From Prorocentrum cordatum (lineage: Eukaryota > Sar > Dinophyceae > Prorocentrales > Prorocentraceae): a stretch of DNA of 64,000 nucleotides. Location: positions 220,279-284,278 of the forward strand of contig CAUYUJ010004002.1 of assembly GCA_963575745.1 (NCBI GenBank). Reading direction: 5' to 3'. Position 1 is the first letter of the stretch; each line of letters opens with the position of its first letter. The notes under the pieces are model-generated. The model ran no database searches, was not told the DNA's origin, and worked only from the letters and a program-made list of their open reading frames with translations. Positions 43,880-52,904 of the stretch are shown here, in pieces. A program made the translations under genes and the position numbers.

Positions 43880-45495
43880 CTAAGCAGCAGGAGTCGAAAT
43901 TTCACACGAGAAAGAAAAGAGAAGAGAGACAACAAGATAACAACGGGTGGTGAGACTAGCCGGGGCGGGCCGCGCGGCGCTCACGGAGGGGGGGCCATCG
44001 GCAGCTAGCAACCGCCAGAGGTGCACGCCAAAGCGGCGGGTAATTAGCTGGCAGTGCGGTGTCCCGTGACTGCGGCGTGCGGCAAACCCGCGGGAGAGAG
44101 CGGAAGCCGCAAGCGCCTGCGCCTGCACGGGGGGGCAGCACGCGGGGGGCGGAGCGCGGCAGGTCCCTGCAAGGGGGGCAAGCATTCAGGTGCGTCGAAG
44201 CCAATGTGGGCGGCGGCGGAACGAGTACGTGGCGACGACCGAACAGCAGTTCGCACCGTGGGACAGGCGCGTCGCACGCAGACTGAAGGCAATCAGCCGC
44301 GCGTCGACACCAGTGAAGAGGCCAGCTGGCACGCGGGCGCTCGACGGACGGGAGGGCGACTGAGGTGTCGGATCCCGCCCAGGGAGCAGAAGGGAAAGCT
44401 ACCCGCGTGGCGGGGGGCGGACCGAGTGGCCCGCGGGCCCCAGGCAAGCGTCGAAAAGCCGCCGCAAGCCGAGAGCCGCGGCGGGCGGCGGGGCCGCGGC
44501 GGCAACAGGGCCGCAGAGAGCGGGCCGGCGACCAGTAGAGGTGGCCCGCGCCCGCTGCGCGGCGAGAGGGAAAGGGGCCCAGGCGACGCCTGCCCGCGGA
44601 GCAGAGGCCGCTGGGCGTGGGCGCCGCGGCGAAGGGGGCCACGGCCGTGAAACGGCTCCGACGCGCCTATGCGCCCCCTAGCCGGAAGCGAGGGCAGAGG
44701 CGTCGAGGGGGCCCCAGGAGCCGCCGCCGCGGGGAGGGCCGGCGCAGGGGGCCAGCGGGCTACGGCGGGGTGGGGAGAGGGCGACGGCGACGCCCCAGCC
44801 CGCGCGGCGCAGAGCACGGACGCGACCCGCGCTCGCGGAAGTGCGCAAGGAAGGAGGGGAAGCGCGCGGAGCGCGGGAGGCCGGCAGGAGAGCAGGCACC
44901 GCAGGGGAACGCAGAGGCGACTAACGGTCGCATGCACTTGCGTAGAATGGCAGAGGCGGCGAAGGCGCAGGCAAGGCGCGGAAGCGACTAACGGACGCAT
45001 GCGCCGGTGCAAGCGGCGCGTGAGGGGCAAGGAACCCGGGGGGGGGGGGCGCCCAGAAGGGGTCCGGAAGGGGGTCGCCAAGGAGGGGGCGCGCGCCCCA
45101 CGGTGGCGCGCGCCAGACCCGCTGCGCTGCTGCTCCTCGTCGCGAGCTAGGAGCGGGGCAGGGGCAGCGGCCAACCGCGGCCCCGCAGCTCGGGGCCTGC
45201 GGCGGGGGCGGGGCCTGCAGCGGTGGCGCCCGGACCCCCAGGGCGCCCAAGAGGAACAGAGCGTGGCCCTCGCCGAAATCAGCTTGCAGCAGAAGCCCTG
45301 CGGATGCCTCGCGAGAGGGCCGGGTCCGAGACTGGCGTGAGACTGGGATCGTGGTGCACCGAGACCGGCCGGAAATGGCTTGCGGCGCCCAGGCGCGCCT
45401 GGAAGCAGGGCGCGCCGTGGACGAGCGACCCCCAATATTCAAACAAGGAGGTGGGAGGAAGAGCAGCAGCAGCAGGAGGAGGGAAGGAAGGGCCC
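43880..45495. other. Very GC-rich region without a recognisable gene
   Basis: All frames on both strands are long here (up to 380 residues on minus, 44293-45435) because stop codons are rare at this GC content. Translations are Arg/Ala/Pro/Gly-rich with no motif. I do not call a gene. Confidence 0.45.
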
Positions 45496-45502
45496 CCCGG
45501 AA

Positions 45503-45519
45503 TCCACAGAGGACATCCC
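45503..45519 (+). repeat. Dispersed motif TCCACRNNGGACATCCC, copy 1
   Basis: TCCACAGAGGACATCCC, preceded by CCCGGAA. One of five related 17-mers at 45503, 45579, 48263, 48318 and 49229, all on the plus strand, each with a CCCGG/CCTGG/CCCAG-type approach. Confidence 0.7.
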
Positions 45520-45578
45520 AGAGACCAGGAGGAGGACGACGAGAAGGACGGGGAGGAGGAAAGGAGGACCCCCTGGAG

Positions 45579-45595
45579 TCCACGGAGGACGCCCC
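45579..45595 (+). repeat. Dispersed motif TCCACRNNGGACATCCC, copy 2
   Basis: TCCACGGAGGACGCCCC, preceded by CCTGGAG; one T-to-G change in the ATCC part. Lies 76 bp from copy 1. Confidence 0.65.
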
Positions 45596-45846
45596 AGAGT
45601 CGGGGGAGGAAGGTCGCCCACGCCGAATCGGCTAGGAGTGTCCACGCCGCGCCTCCCTCGCGGCCCATTCGGGCCGCCTGCGCGACAGCTGCGCGAGGGC
45701 CGATCGCGCGTCGAGCAAAGAAGAAAAAGTCACCGCGCACCCTTTTTTGTTGGCGTGGCGATGGCGCGGGACAAGCCGCGGCCCCCTGACAGATCCGCGC
45801 TCGTCGCAGGTCGCCCGGACGTCGCCAACTCGGGATCGGCTGGCAA

Positions 45847-46032
45847 TTAAACGAAACTCTTGCCATGGGGCAGCTCGGGCGGAGCCGCGATCCAGGCGCC
45901 GCGCAGCGATCGCCCACTGATGACGTCAAATGCGCCTACGAACGCTGCGCTCGCCTTAAGGCGCCCGCCCACGCGGGGCAGCCGTGCGCCGCCTTCGGCC
46001 GAATCGAAGAGAAAGCTGTCGATGGCAGCCAC
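45847..46032 (-). CDS. Small coding-like frame, unidentified
   Basis: Not recognised. The minus strand reads MAAIDSFLFDSAEGGARLPR then KASAAFVGAFDVISGRSL and ends PPELPHGKSFV. Balanced residue use and no homopolymers distinguish it from the GC-driven frames around it. It could be an exon or relic on the same strand as the KH-like fragment 0.8 kb upstream of it. Confidence 0.25.
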   Translation of the reverse strand: MAAIDSFLFDSAEGGARLPRVGGRLKASAAFVGAFDVISGRSLRGAWIAAPPELPHGKSFV

Positions 46033-46799
46033 CTTGCCCTGGAATCAGCCGCCGCCCTCGGGCGGGCGCTGCCGGGATGGTGGGCGGCTGGGTCGGCGCG
46101 GCGGTTCTCCGGCGCCAGCCGCGACGGCCCTCCAGGCCGCCCTGCCCCGGCTTCGGCCTCGCGCGCCCGATGGCCGCGAGACCGCGCTCGACGAGCCCGC
46201 GGGCGAAACGGAGGGGGCGCGAAAGGCAGCGGGATCGGGGAGCTCGCGCCGCTGGAGCGACGGCGCCTGCACTTCCAGGGTTAGCCACTTAGCGCTCTCA
46301 GCCTCTACCGGCTGGCCCGGCGCCCCCCGGCGCTGCAGCTCGAGGCCTCTCGCGAACGGCCCCGCGCAAGGAGACCGCGTGCAAAACCAGTTCACCTCAT
46401 CATCCGCGCAGCCAGCAGGCGCAGCGCGATCCTGTCCTGCGACGCGAAGTCCGCCTGCGGGGATCACGTCGCCGCCGGGGATAAATCGCGCGCAGTCGCC
46501 CCCCGCGTCGGCGCTGGCGCGGGCGATCCACGATCTGCATGCAGCCTGGCACGCGGCGCAGGACAATACTCGTCCCAAGCCTCGTCGCTGACCTGGGTGC
46601 GAACGAAAGCTGGAGGCGCCGCCGAGGATAACTCCGCTGGCGCACTCGGGCCCCCAGCGAGCAAATCCAGACGAGGGCCCCGCCTCAGTCGTCGAAGTCG
46701 GGCTTGCGCCACAGCGCGGGTCGGCGGCTGCTCCTGCGCAGGCGCGCCCGGGCGCGGGGCCGCGAGGCGGGCGAGGGCATCGCGCGCGCTAAGACCGCC

Positions 46800-46960
46800 C
46801 ACCATGGCCGTCAGGACTGCGAGCGGCTCCAGGCCGACCGCCGGCGGTCCTGGCCGAGGCGCCCTGGCCATCGTCTGGCGCCTCGGCGATGGAGACCCGC
46901 GCGCCAGTAGCAGATGCGATCGCCTTGACGCCGGCGCCCTCGGCGCCGATTCAGTGCTTA
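46800..46960 (-). pseudogene. KH-domain-like fragment
   Basis: The minus strand reads IGAEGAGVKAIASATGARVS then IAEAP immediately after a stop codon (46954-46880). This fits the KH core: hydrophobic-G-x-x-G-x-x-hydrophobic-K-x-I, then TGA(R/K)(V/I)-x-I, with GAEG as the GxxG loop. A change of frame then gives PGPPAVGLEPLAVLTAMVGG (46847-46790), which fits the closing strand and helix of a KH domain. KH domains bind single-stranded RNA or DNA. The domain is split by a frame change and preceded by a stop, so it is either a pseudogene or the copy has indels. No second KH repeat was recognised. Confidence 0.45.
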
Positions 46961-47239
46961 GGCGCGGCCAAATGTAGCCCGCTGTAGAATCATCCCGTCG
47001 TGGCCCATCCGTCAACAGGCCACGCGCGGCCTGGCGGGCAGGCGGCGCAGGCGGTGAATGGGCACTCGCCGCGCGACGCACCGCGCGGAGCCGGCGAGAG
47101 AACCCCCGCAGCCGTTGGTCGCCCAGCGCAGCCCCGGCGCTCTTGTCAGCGCTCAGACGGCGCATCTCGCGGAGCACCTTTCTGACTCTGGCTGGAGGCG
47201 TGGTCGGACTGTCAAAAGCACCCTGCAGTGCGGTGCTGG

Positions 47240-47790
47240 CCGTGGACGCGACGACGCGCGCGCAAGGTTGGGTCGTCGCACCAGCGCTGGCGACCCGCCG
47301 CTCCACGACACTTCCGCAGCGCAAGCTCGTCGTCGACAAAGTGCAGCGGCGCGCCGGGTTCCATATGCTTGGCGTAGAAGTGGATGCCTTAGGCCGACGC
47401 ACCAAAACCCGAGGCCGTTGCCGAAGCGGACCTCGCCGCGGGGGCGGCCCAAGTGGGGCGCCAAATCGTCTGCGTCGGCGAGGTCGCGAATGTGCTCGAG
47501 CAGGTCGAAACGGAACTGCGCGCCGTGCACGGCCGCCTGCGCATGCAGTCGGCGGGGCCACGCTTCTTCCGCAGCATGCCCCCCGTCAGCAGGCGGAGTT
47601 GGCGGGTGCTCGGAGTCGCCGAGATGAACGCGAGGAACCTGTCGAAGTTGTTTCGATGGAAGCCCTTGACGAGGCGCGGCTCCTCCAACAAACAGAAGCT
47701 TGGCGCCCGCCTCCTGGGCGAAGTCGCCAAACGTGGCGAAGCGCGTTCGCCCGGTCTCTTCGGGCCGAGCGCGAAGCGGCGGAGGCGAGC
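47240..47790 (-). CDS. Coding-like segments upstream of the KH fragment, unidentified
   Basis: Not recognised. Minus-strand blocks with mixed composition include RTRFATFGDFAQEAGAKLLF, then GFHRNNFDRFLAFISATPST in another frame, then FRFDLLEHIRDLADADDLAP then HLGRPRGEVRFGNGLGFWC, and FYAKHMEPGAPLHFVDDELA in a third. They lie in order on one strand and could be one broken gene that ends in the KH fragment, or an unknown retroelement relic. GC bias could also produce some of this. Confidence 0.25.
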
Positions 47791-48048
47791 GGCAGGCTGG
47801 AGTGCGAACCGCACCGGCAACGCGTTCGATGACGGCTGTGGCGGCGACCGCGCCCGCACAGGAATGCGCAAGGCGCTCGGCCGATGCTTCGTCTGGAGAT
47901 TCAGGCGAAGTTTGAGCCGTGAGGCATGGGCTGTCTCCCCTCTCAAGGTATCCAAAGAGTAACCGGGGCCTGCAACATCCGGATGCACGATGCTCGGGAT
48001 AGTCGCCTCCGCGGCGCACGTGCTGACCTTTGCGTCGCCGCGCAGCCT

Positions 48049-48420
48049 TCAGGTTTCGCGCCCGTCGCACCGCAGCCTCGGAACGCAGCTCCAGGGGCCA
48101 GCCAACTGCCGCAACCAATGCAATAACCATCCCTGGAGACGAGCGTTACGACGCACCTGGCGCACGCGCGTGGGATTGCCCCAACGGCCATTGCAGCACA
48201 TGCCACCGTTACAACCATCGTGCAACAATATAATAAAGCAAAAGGCTTGATCCAGCCCGGAGTCCACGAAGGACATCCTGGCGGCTCCAGCGTGGCGACA
48301 GGGGGGGCAGGCCGAATTCCACGTGGGACATCCCGGCGCCCACCTGACCAGGAGCAGGCACAATAACGTGTCCAGGACCACCACCCTGAACAGGCTGAGG
48401 AGCATGGAGCCAGTGAACAT
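48049..48420 (-). CDS. Hydrophobic coding-like frame, unidentified
   Basis: The minus strand reads MFTGSMLLSLFRVVVLDTLL then CLLLVRWAPGCP, a plausible transmembrane segment, followed by Cys-rich sequence (CFIILLHDGC, GGMCC). Two copies of the TCCACRNNGGACATCCC motif fall inside it and read as GCPTWNS and MSFVDSG. No family recognised. Confidence 0.25.
   Translation of the reverse strand: MFTGSMLLSLFRVVVLDTLLCLLLVRWAPGCPTWNSACPPCRHAGAARMSFVDSGLDQAFCFIILLHDGCNGGMCCNGRWGNPTRVRQVRRNARLQGWLLHWLRQLAGPWSCVPRLRCDGRET
48263..48279 (+). repeat. Dispersed motif TCCACRNNGGACATCCC, copy 3
   Basis: TCCACGAAGGACATCCT, preceded by CCCGGAG and followed by GGCG. Confidence 0.65.
48318..48334 (+). repeat. Dispersed motif TCCACRNNGGACATCCC, copy 4
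   Basis: TCCACGTGGGACATCCC, preceded by GCCGAAT and followed by GGCG. The palindrome CCACGTGG lies within this copy. It is 55 bp from copy 3. Confidence 0.7.
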
Positions 48421-48738
48421 GTGCTTGTAGCTGGTGTCTCGTGTTGTTCGGCTTGTTCCGCTTTTGTGCCACCGTGTGCGCCGCCCTGGCTGTCAGCAGG
48501 ATGGCTTGACGCATCACCGCCCTCCCAATCATGCTCGCGGTCGTCACCGCGCGGACGTCTGCGAGATGTTGGCTCGACGACCCTGGCGCCTCTAGGTCCT
48601 GGACCGTGTGCTTTGGTGGACGCCCTCATGTCCAGGTTCATGGACGCACTGCGCCTGCAATAGTGAAGCCGTCGATCGACGAAGGAACAGTACTCTGGAG
48701 CACATGCGTGTGAACATCCCCGCACACATATTGTGGTA

Positions 48739-49242
48739 TCAACTTGTGCAGCATACGCGCGGCGAGGCATGAATGGTTGTCCCCTTATATTGCCGAAGAT
48801 GCCTCTTTCCTATGCCAACGCCTGTCGAGGCCTGCTGGTGGAGCAAGCGGAGGGCCGAGCAGCAAACCTGGGGCAGTGCCTGCGGGATACTCGCGAAGGC
48901 GGTGCAAAACGTCCTGCGTGGCTGCAATCCGTTCCACATCGTCCAAGGCAACCAGGAACGCCGCCACTGCCCCACAGTACGTCCAAAAACGTGCGCTATC
49001 AAGGCACCCGTGGTCAAGATCCCCGTCTGCCGCAGGCGCTTCTGGAGCACCTCGAGCTGATGCTGCGCCATCCAGGGCAGCAGGGTGCTGGAGGTCCCCC
49101 CAAGACCACCAGCAAAAACTGGATCCCCTCGCTGCTCCTCAAAGTCGGGGTGGTTTCCGTCGACAACGGCCGTGCCGCGATCGCCGACAGTAGCGGCAGC
49201 CGGCCGCTCCTCGCAGGTCACCCCAGAGTCCACAGTGGACAT
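48739..49242 (-). CDS. Unidentified coding-like frame, 167 codons
   Basis: Not recognised. Contains LPWMAQHQLEVLQKRLRQTG and ILTTGALIAHVFGRTVGQWR then RSWLPWTMWNGLQPRR, with no stop for 500 bp and a balanced composition. Competing frames on the plus strand are also open, so coding status is uncertain. Confidence 0.25.
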   Translation of the reverse strand: MSTVDSGVTCEERPAAATVGDRGTAVVDGNHPDFEEQRGDPVFAGGLGGTSSTLLPWMAQHQLEVLQKRLRQTGILTTGALIAHVFGRTVGQWRRSWLPWTMWNGLQPRRTFCTAFASIPQALPQVCCSALRLLHQQASTGVGIGKRHLRQYKGTTIHASPRVCCTS

Positions 49243-49245
49243 CCC
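49229..49245 (+). repeat. Dispersed motif TCCACRNNGGACATCCC, copy 5
   Basis: TCCACAGTGGACATCCC with a perfect TCCAC-A-GTGGA palindrome, preceded by CCCAGAG and followed by GGTGG. Confidence 0.7.
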
Positions 49246-49548
49246 GGTGGCGGCGTTCGCTGGCCCGCACGCCAGGCCGAAGGAAACGCGATGGCGCTGT
49301 GAGGCCGACGCGAGCGCCCGCCCCGGCCGCGCCCGCAGTCCCCTTGCGACTGGCGTTTGAGCCAGCGAAGCGAAACCTGACTGATGGGGTTACTTATGAT
49401 TGATCGCGACCGCGTCGAGAGAAGTCGGGCGGCGTCAAGGGCGCAACCAGCAAGCGGCGGCCTGAATTACGCGCGCCGAGAAAGGGCAAGAAAGGAAAGA
49501 GGGAGTAAGCGGGGAGAGGCGCCAACAGGAGGCGAGCCTCGCTGCCGC

Positions 49549-49713
49549 TCAGGGAAGGGCGTTGTCGACCAGGAATATCTTCCAGGCGAAATGCAACACC
49601 AAAATGGCGGACGTCGAGTTGTACGACACCACGAACACGTAGAGGAGGACCATCAATATGACACACAGCGAATCCAACGCCAGGTCATGGTACCGCGGAT
49701 TCAAGTGACAGCC
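49549..49713 (-). CDS. Transmembrane-like coding fragment, unidentified
   Basis: The minus strand reads GCHLNPRYHDLALDSLCVIL then MVLLYVFVVSYNSTSAILVL, then HFAWKIFLVDNALP and a TGA stop. Two adjacent hydrophobic helices with a strong third-position C/G preference look like genuine membrane-protein coding sequence. A second hydrophobic reading in another frame lies just upstream on the same strand (about 49890-49755: HLNGGHFVPGACTCCVGLCA then VVANYLVLC). No start is seen and no family recognised; a 3' terminal exon or relic is possible. Confidence 0.3.
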   Translation of the reverse strand, partial: GCHLNPRYHDLALDSLCVILMVLLYVFVVSYNSTSAILVLHFAWKIFLVDNALP

Positions 49714-49759
49714 GTGTCGCGCGCTGATGGGGCTACTTTTTTTTGATTGGCGGCTTACA

Positions 49760-50670
49760 AGGAAATATCCAGGAAGCGGGACGGTCTCGGCTGGGGCATA
49801 GGACGAGATAGTTGGCTACGACGGCGCATAGGCCGACGCAACAAGTGCACGCGCCAGGGACAAAATGCCCCCCATTAAGATGCGGGCGACCCAGGAGCGG
49901 GGACGCAGGCATCATAATGAAACAGACGGAGGATAAGTCGCACAGTGGCGCCTGCTCGAACCGTACCGACCAGCGCGTACTGGCGTGGGTCACGCTGCGC
50001 TGTGGCAGCACGGGGGGCCCGTGAGGCCGCACCGTCCATCACGACGAGAAGGCGAGAGAGCGAGGAAAGGCGGCGGGCGCTGATGGGATTACGCGAAACG
50101 TCTAGAATATACCCTCCGCCTCCTCATGCTTCCTCTTCCCTCCGCCGCGATCTCTCCCCCACCATTTGACCAATGCCGTCTAAGACTCGTGAGACCTCCT
50201 GGATGTGTGATCACAACGTTGCACGACAACCTGGAATCCGACAGGAAATTCAAATCGGCGCTCCTTGAGAGCGGAGATGGACAAGCCTCCTGGACGTATA
50301 CGAGCACGTAGGTTCCCGCGCTTGCCTGAGCAAAGGCTCAGAACAATTACCACGCAAGAGGGTACTATGCACGTACAGATGGGGGCACCAGCGCGCACGC
50401 TGCACGACGTGCATCACTCGCCTGAGTTAGACCGTTGGCGTTAGCTTATTCGTGCTGTGTTTGTCATGTCATGCACGCGTCGACAAAAATCAAGCAAAAT
50501 GCGAACGAACTACACATACCATCATGAATCGAGCGCGTTGGCGCACCTCCCGGCGAACGAACTGCTGATACGTAAGCTCACAGCCTGGCATAAGCGAGAC
50601 AAGGGTGGGCGCAGCAAGGCTCGAGCTGAGGCTTCCTCCTCCTCCTCCTCCTCCTTCGGCTTCCCTCTCC
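49760..50670. other. No supported gene
   Basis: Apart from the hydrophobic reading near 49755-49890 there are only short frames and a CTC run at about 50634-50655. Confidence 0.4.
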
Positions 50671-50675
50671 CTTAT

Positions 50676-50872
50676 TATCGGGGGCGGCCAAGAAGGGGGT
50701 GTCCAAAAGGGGGGGGTACAAATCATGACCGGCGGCATGTGCGCGGCCCAGCGGGGGGGGGGCGAGGACGTAATGAAATAAGAAAAGTCGCCATGAAACC
50801 TGGGGAGATATCATGGCCCCCGCCATGATATTCCCCCCCTAGATATCACCCCCCTCTTTGCCGCCCCCGATA
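50676..50872 (-). mobile_element. MITE-like element, best copy, with TTAT target duplication
   Basis: The 197-bp element begins TATCGGGGGCGGCCAAGAAG and ends CTCTTTGCCGCCCCCGATA. Over 25 bp (50677-50701 and 50847-50871) the termini are inverted repeats with 23 matches. TTAT stands immediately outside both ends (50672-50675 and 50873-50876), as expected for a 4-bp target-site duplication. Inside is the palindrome ATATCATGGC-CCCC-GCCATGATAT (about 50807-50830). No coding capacity. Related copies lie at 4.74, 6.89 and 40.28 kb, and an isolated end at 6.41 kb. I cannot assign a transposase superfamily. Confidence 0.85.
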
Positions 50873-50905
50873 TTATGAAGGGGGTGGGACGCAAGAATTA
50901 TCTGG

Positions 50906-51341
50906 GATAACTGCGGTCTGGGATACCTTATGTTTGGGCCCTCAAGGCGCGAATCTCTAGCTACCCCAGACTGCCCCCAGCCCTGATGATTCGGGAGGTT
51001 TGGCCGAAATATCCTTGATAACTGCGGTCCGGGATACCCAAAGTTTGGGCCCCCGAGGCGCGAATCTCCAGCTACCCCTGACTGCCCCCAGCCCTAATGA
51101 CTCGGGAGGGTTGTACGCCCAAATGATCCAAGATAAGTACGGTCTGGAATACCTCTGATTTGGGCCCCTGAAGCGCGAATCTGTAGCTATCTCTGACTGC
51201 CCTCAGCCCTGATGATTCGGGAGGATTGGATTCCAAAATTACACAGGATAGTTAACTGCGGTCTGGGACACCTCCTGTTTGGGCCCCCGAGGCGCGAATC
51301 TGTAGCTACCCCTGAATGACCCCAGCCCCGATGATTCGGAG
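50906..51341. repeat. Tandem repeat, 111-115 bp unit, four copies
   Basis: Units begin GATAACTGCGGTCTGGGATA or variants at 50906, 51017, 51132 and 51247. Each contains TTTGGGCCC, GGCGCGAATCT, TAGCTACCCC, GACTGCCCCCAGCCC and TGATGATTCGGGAGG in the same order. The last ends with GATGATTCGG at 51341. Unit-to-unit divergence is moderate. It directly follows the MITE-like element. Confidence 0.9.
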
Positions 51342-51344
51342 CTG

Positions 51345-51440
51345 TCTTCGGGGGAGGCTCGGGAACCTCCTAAGAAGGCTGGGGCACTCCCGAGCCTTCT
51401 TAGAAGGCCTTCTCCTTCTCACTTCCCCCCCAGGCTCGCA
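51345..51440 (+). repeat. Module D repeat, copy
   Basis: GGGGGAGGCTCGGGAACCTC, CTAAGAAGGCTGGGG, CCGAGCCTTCTTAGAAGGCC and CCTTCTCACTTCCCCCCC; same motif order as the other D copies. Confidence 0.65.
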
Positions 51441-52135
51441 GCCGACCCAACGCTGCCCCCGAAAACCCTTCCAGCCGCCATCGGGGACATACTGACCCGG
51501 GTCAATGCAAACCTGGGCCAGTCGGAGTTTGCAGAATCCTGCACCCCAGCCCGGGGCAATGCACCGCTGGCTCTGCAGGATCCTGCAGGATCCGGCGCTC
51601 TGGCTGACCCCCGTTCGCATTGACCCCACTGCGCATTTAGAAGCTAGATGGCTGACCCCCGGTGCCAGATGCATCGCGCGCGTAGATTCCACTGCGCAGC
51701 GAGAAGCTGGCACAGCCCCCGCGCCGAGCATGCTCCAGAAGGCACAGAAGAAAACAAAACAAAAACCGTGTGAAGGGCCCCCAAAGTGTGCCAGAGGTGT
51801 TGCTTCCCTCACCCCCCGTTTGTAGGCCCCCCCGTTGCTACTCACCCGACGTCTCTTGAGCTCCCCCCCCCCGCCGCCAGCCCTGGCGCCTCCGGCCCGC
51901 CCCGACGCCGGCCCAGCAGGCGCTGCCGCTGCCCCCCCCGGCCGGCTGCAGCCGTGCCGCGCCGCCGGGGCCGTGGGCCCGGTGCGCGGAGGCCCCCATG
52001 GGCCGCGGAGCCGAGACGGGTGCTAGGGCTCGGCGGCGAGCGAGGCGGTGTCGGAGGCCGCAGCGGCGGCGTGCCACTGCGGGCCCGAGGGCCCCACGCT
52101 GGCGTTGCAGGCCATCGCAGGACTGGATGGGCGGC
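51441..52135. other. No recognisable gene
   Basis: Contains CTGCAGGATCCTGCAGGATC near 51575 (a CCTGCAGGAT direct pair) and several GACCCCNG(T/G)TC-type short repeats at 51600-51720. No coding region recognised. Confidence 0.4.
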
Positions 52136-52139
52136 GAGC

Positions 52140-52375
52140 GAGGGGGAGAAGCGAGGAGGACAAGGCCCTCTCCGAGTCGCGGCGGGGCTTTTCGGAAGCC
52201 CCCAGCCTTCTGACAAGCTTGGTTGTGCCTTCTCAGAAGGGCTGGGGGACTTTCGAGGGGCTTCTGACAAGTTTCGGCTGTGCCCTCCGGCCTTCTGACC
52301 AAAACTTCCCAGAGGGCTGGGGGACTTTCGAGCCTTCTGAGAAGATCCGCCCCCTCTCACTTCCTCCCGCCTCTT
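52140..52375 (+). repeat. Module D repeat, two or three tandem units
   Basis: CCTTCTGACAAGCTTGG, CCTTCTCAGAAGGGCTGGGG then ACTTTCGAGGGGCTTCTGAC and a repeat of GGGCTGGGGGACTTTCGAG followed by CCTTCTGAGAAG, then CCCCCTCTCACTTCCTCCCG. This is the longest D array in the window. Confidence 0.7.
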
Positions 52376-52379
52376 CGCC

Positions 52380-52860
52380 GAGATGCTGACCTGTCGACGG
52401 TGCAAGCGACTCACACGGATCTGACCATCGATATTGGTCGATCGACGCTGATACTGGTACAATCAACCTGCATAACAAAAGCGCACGATAAGGGTGCAAG
52501 GGCCTTGGAAGGCCATGCTGGCACCATGCGGGCGGGACGCGGTCAGCGAAAGCGGCCAAGGATGGGCCGAGAGGGGAGGATGCAAGGACAACGCTGGAAA
52601 GTTGCTCATCCTTACTTTGCGGGATGACTGTACTGATACGGAACCCGACGCTGATGCGGATGTGTCGATGCTGATGCGGACCTGTCGGCGCTTGTGGTAA
52701 GAGCTTCTGGGCACCGCTTGTCGGCCGCAGCAGAGGGCCCAATGCGCAGAGCGCGGGAGCGCAGATTCTGAGGAGGGCCAGTCGAGACAACGGCGGCCCT
52801 CCCCGGGGTGTCTCGTCCTTCTGTGCCGGCGCTTTTTGTTTGTAGTAATGATTCGGCGAG
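52380..52860. other. Spacer downstream of retroelement A with short GATGCGGA-type repeats
   Basis: Around 52420-52460 and 52625-52700 there are degenerate GATRCTGATGCGGA and CTGTCGRCG units in both halves. The 3' boundary of retroelement A probably lies near 52860-52900, but no poly-A or defined tail is visible. Confidence 0.4.
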
Positions 52861-52904
52861 GAATGTCAGTCTCAAGATCAAGCCACGTCGCTGAATTCAT
52901 GAAC

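Noticed and set aside
44293-45435. 380-residue minus-strand frame in GC-rich DNA
   Set aside because: All frames on both strands are long here because stops are rare at this base composition; translation is Ala/Pro/Arg-rich with no motif.
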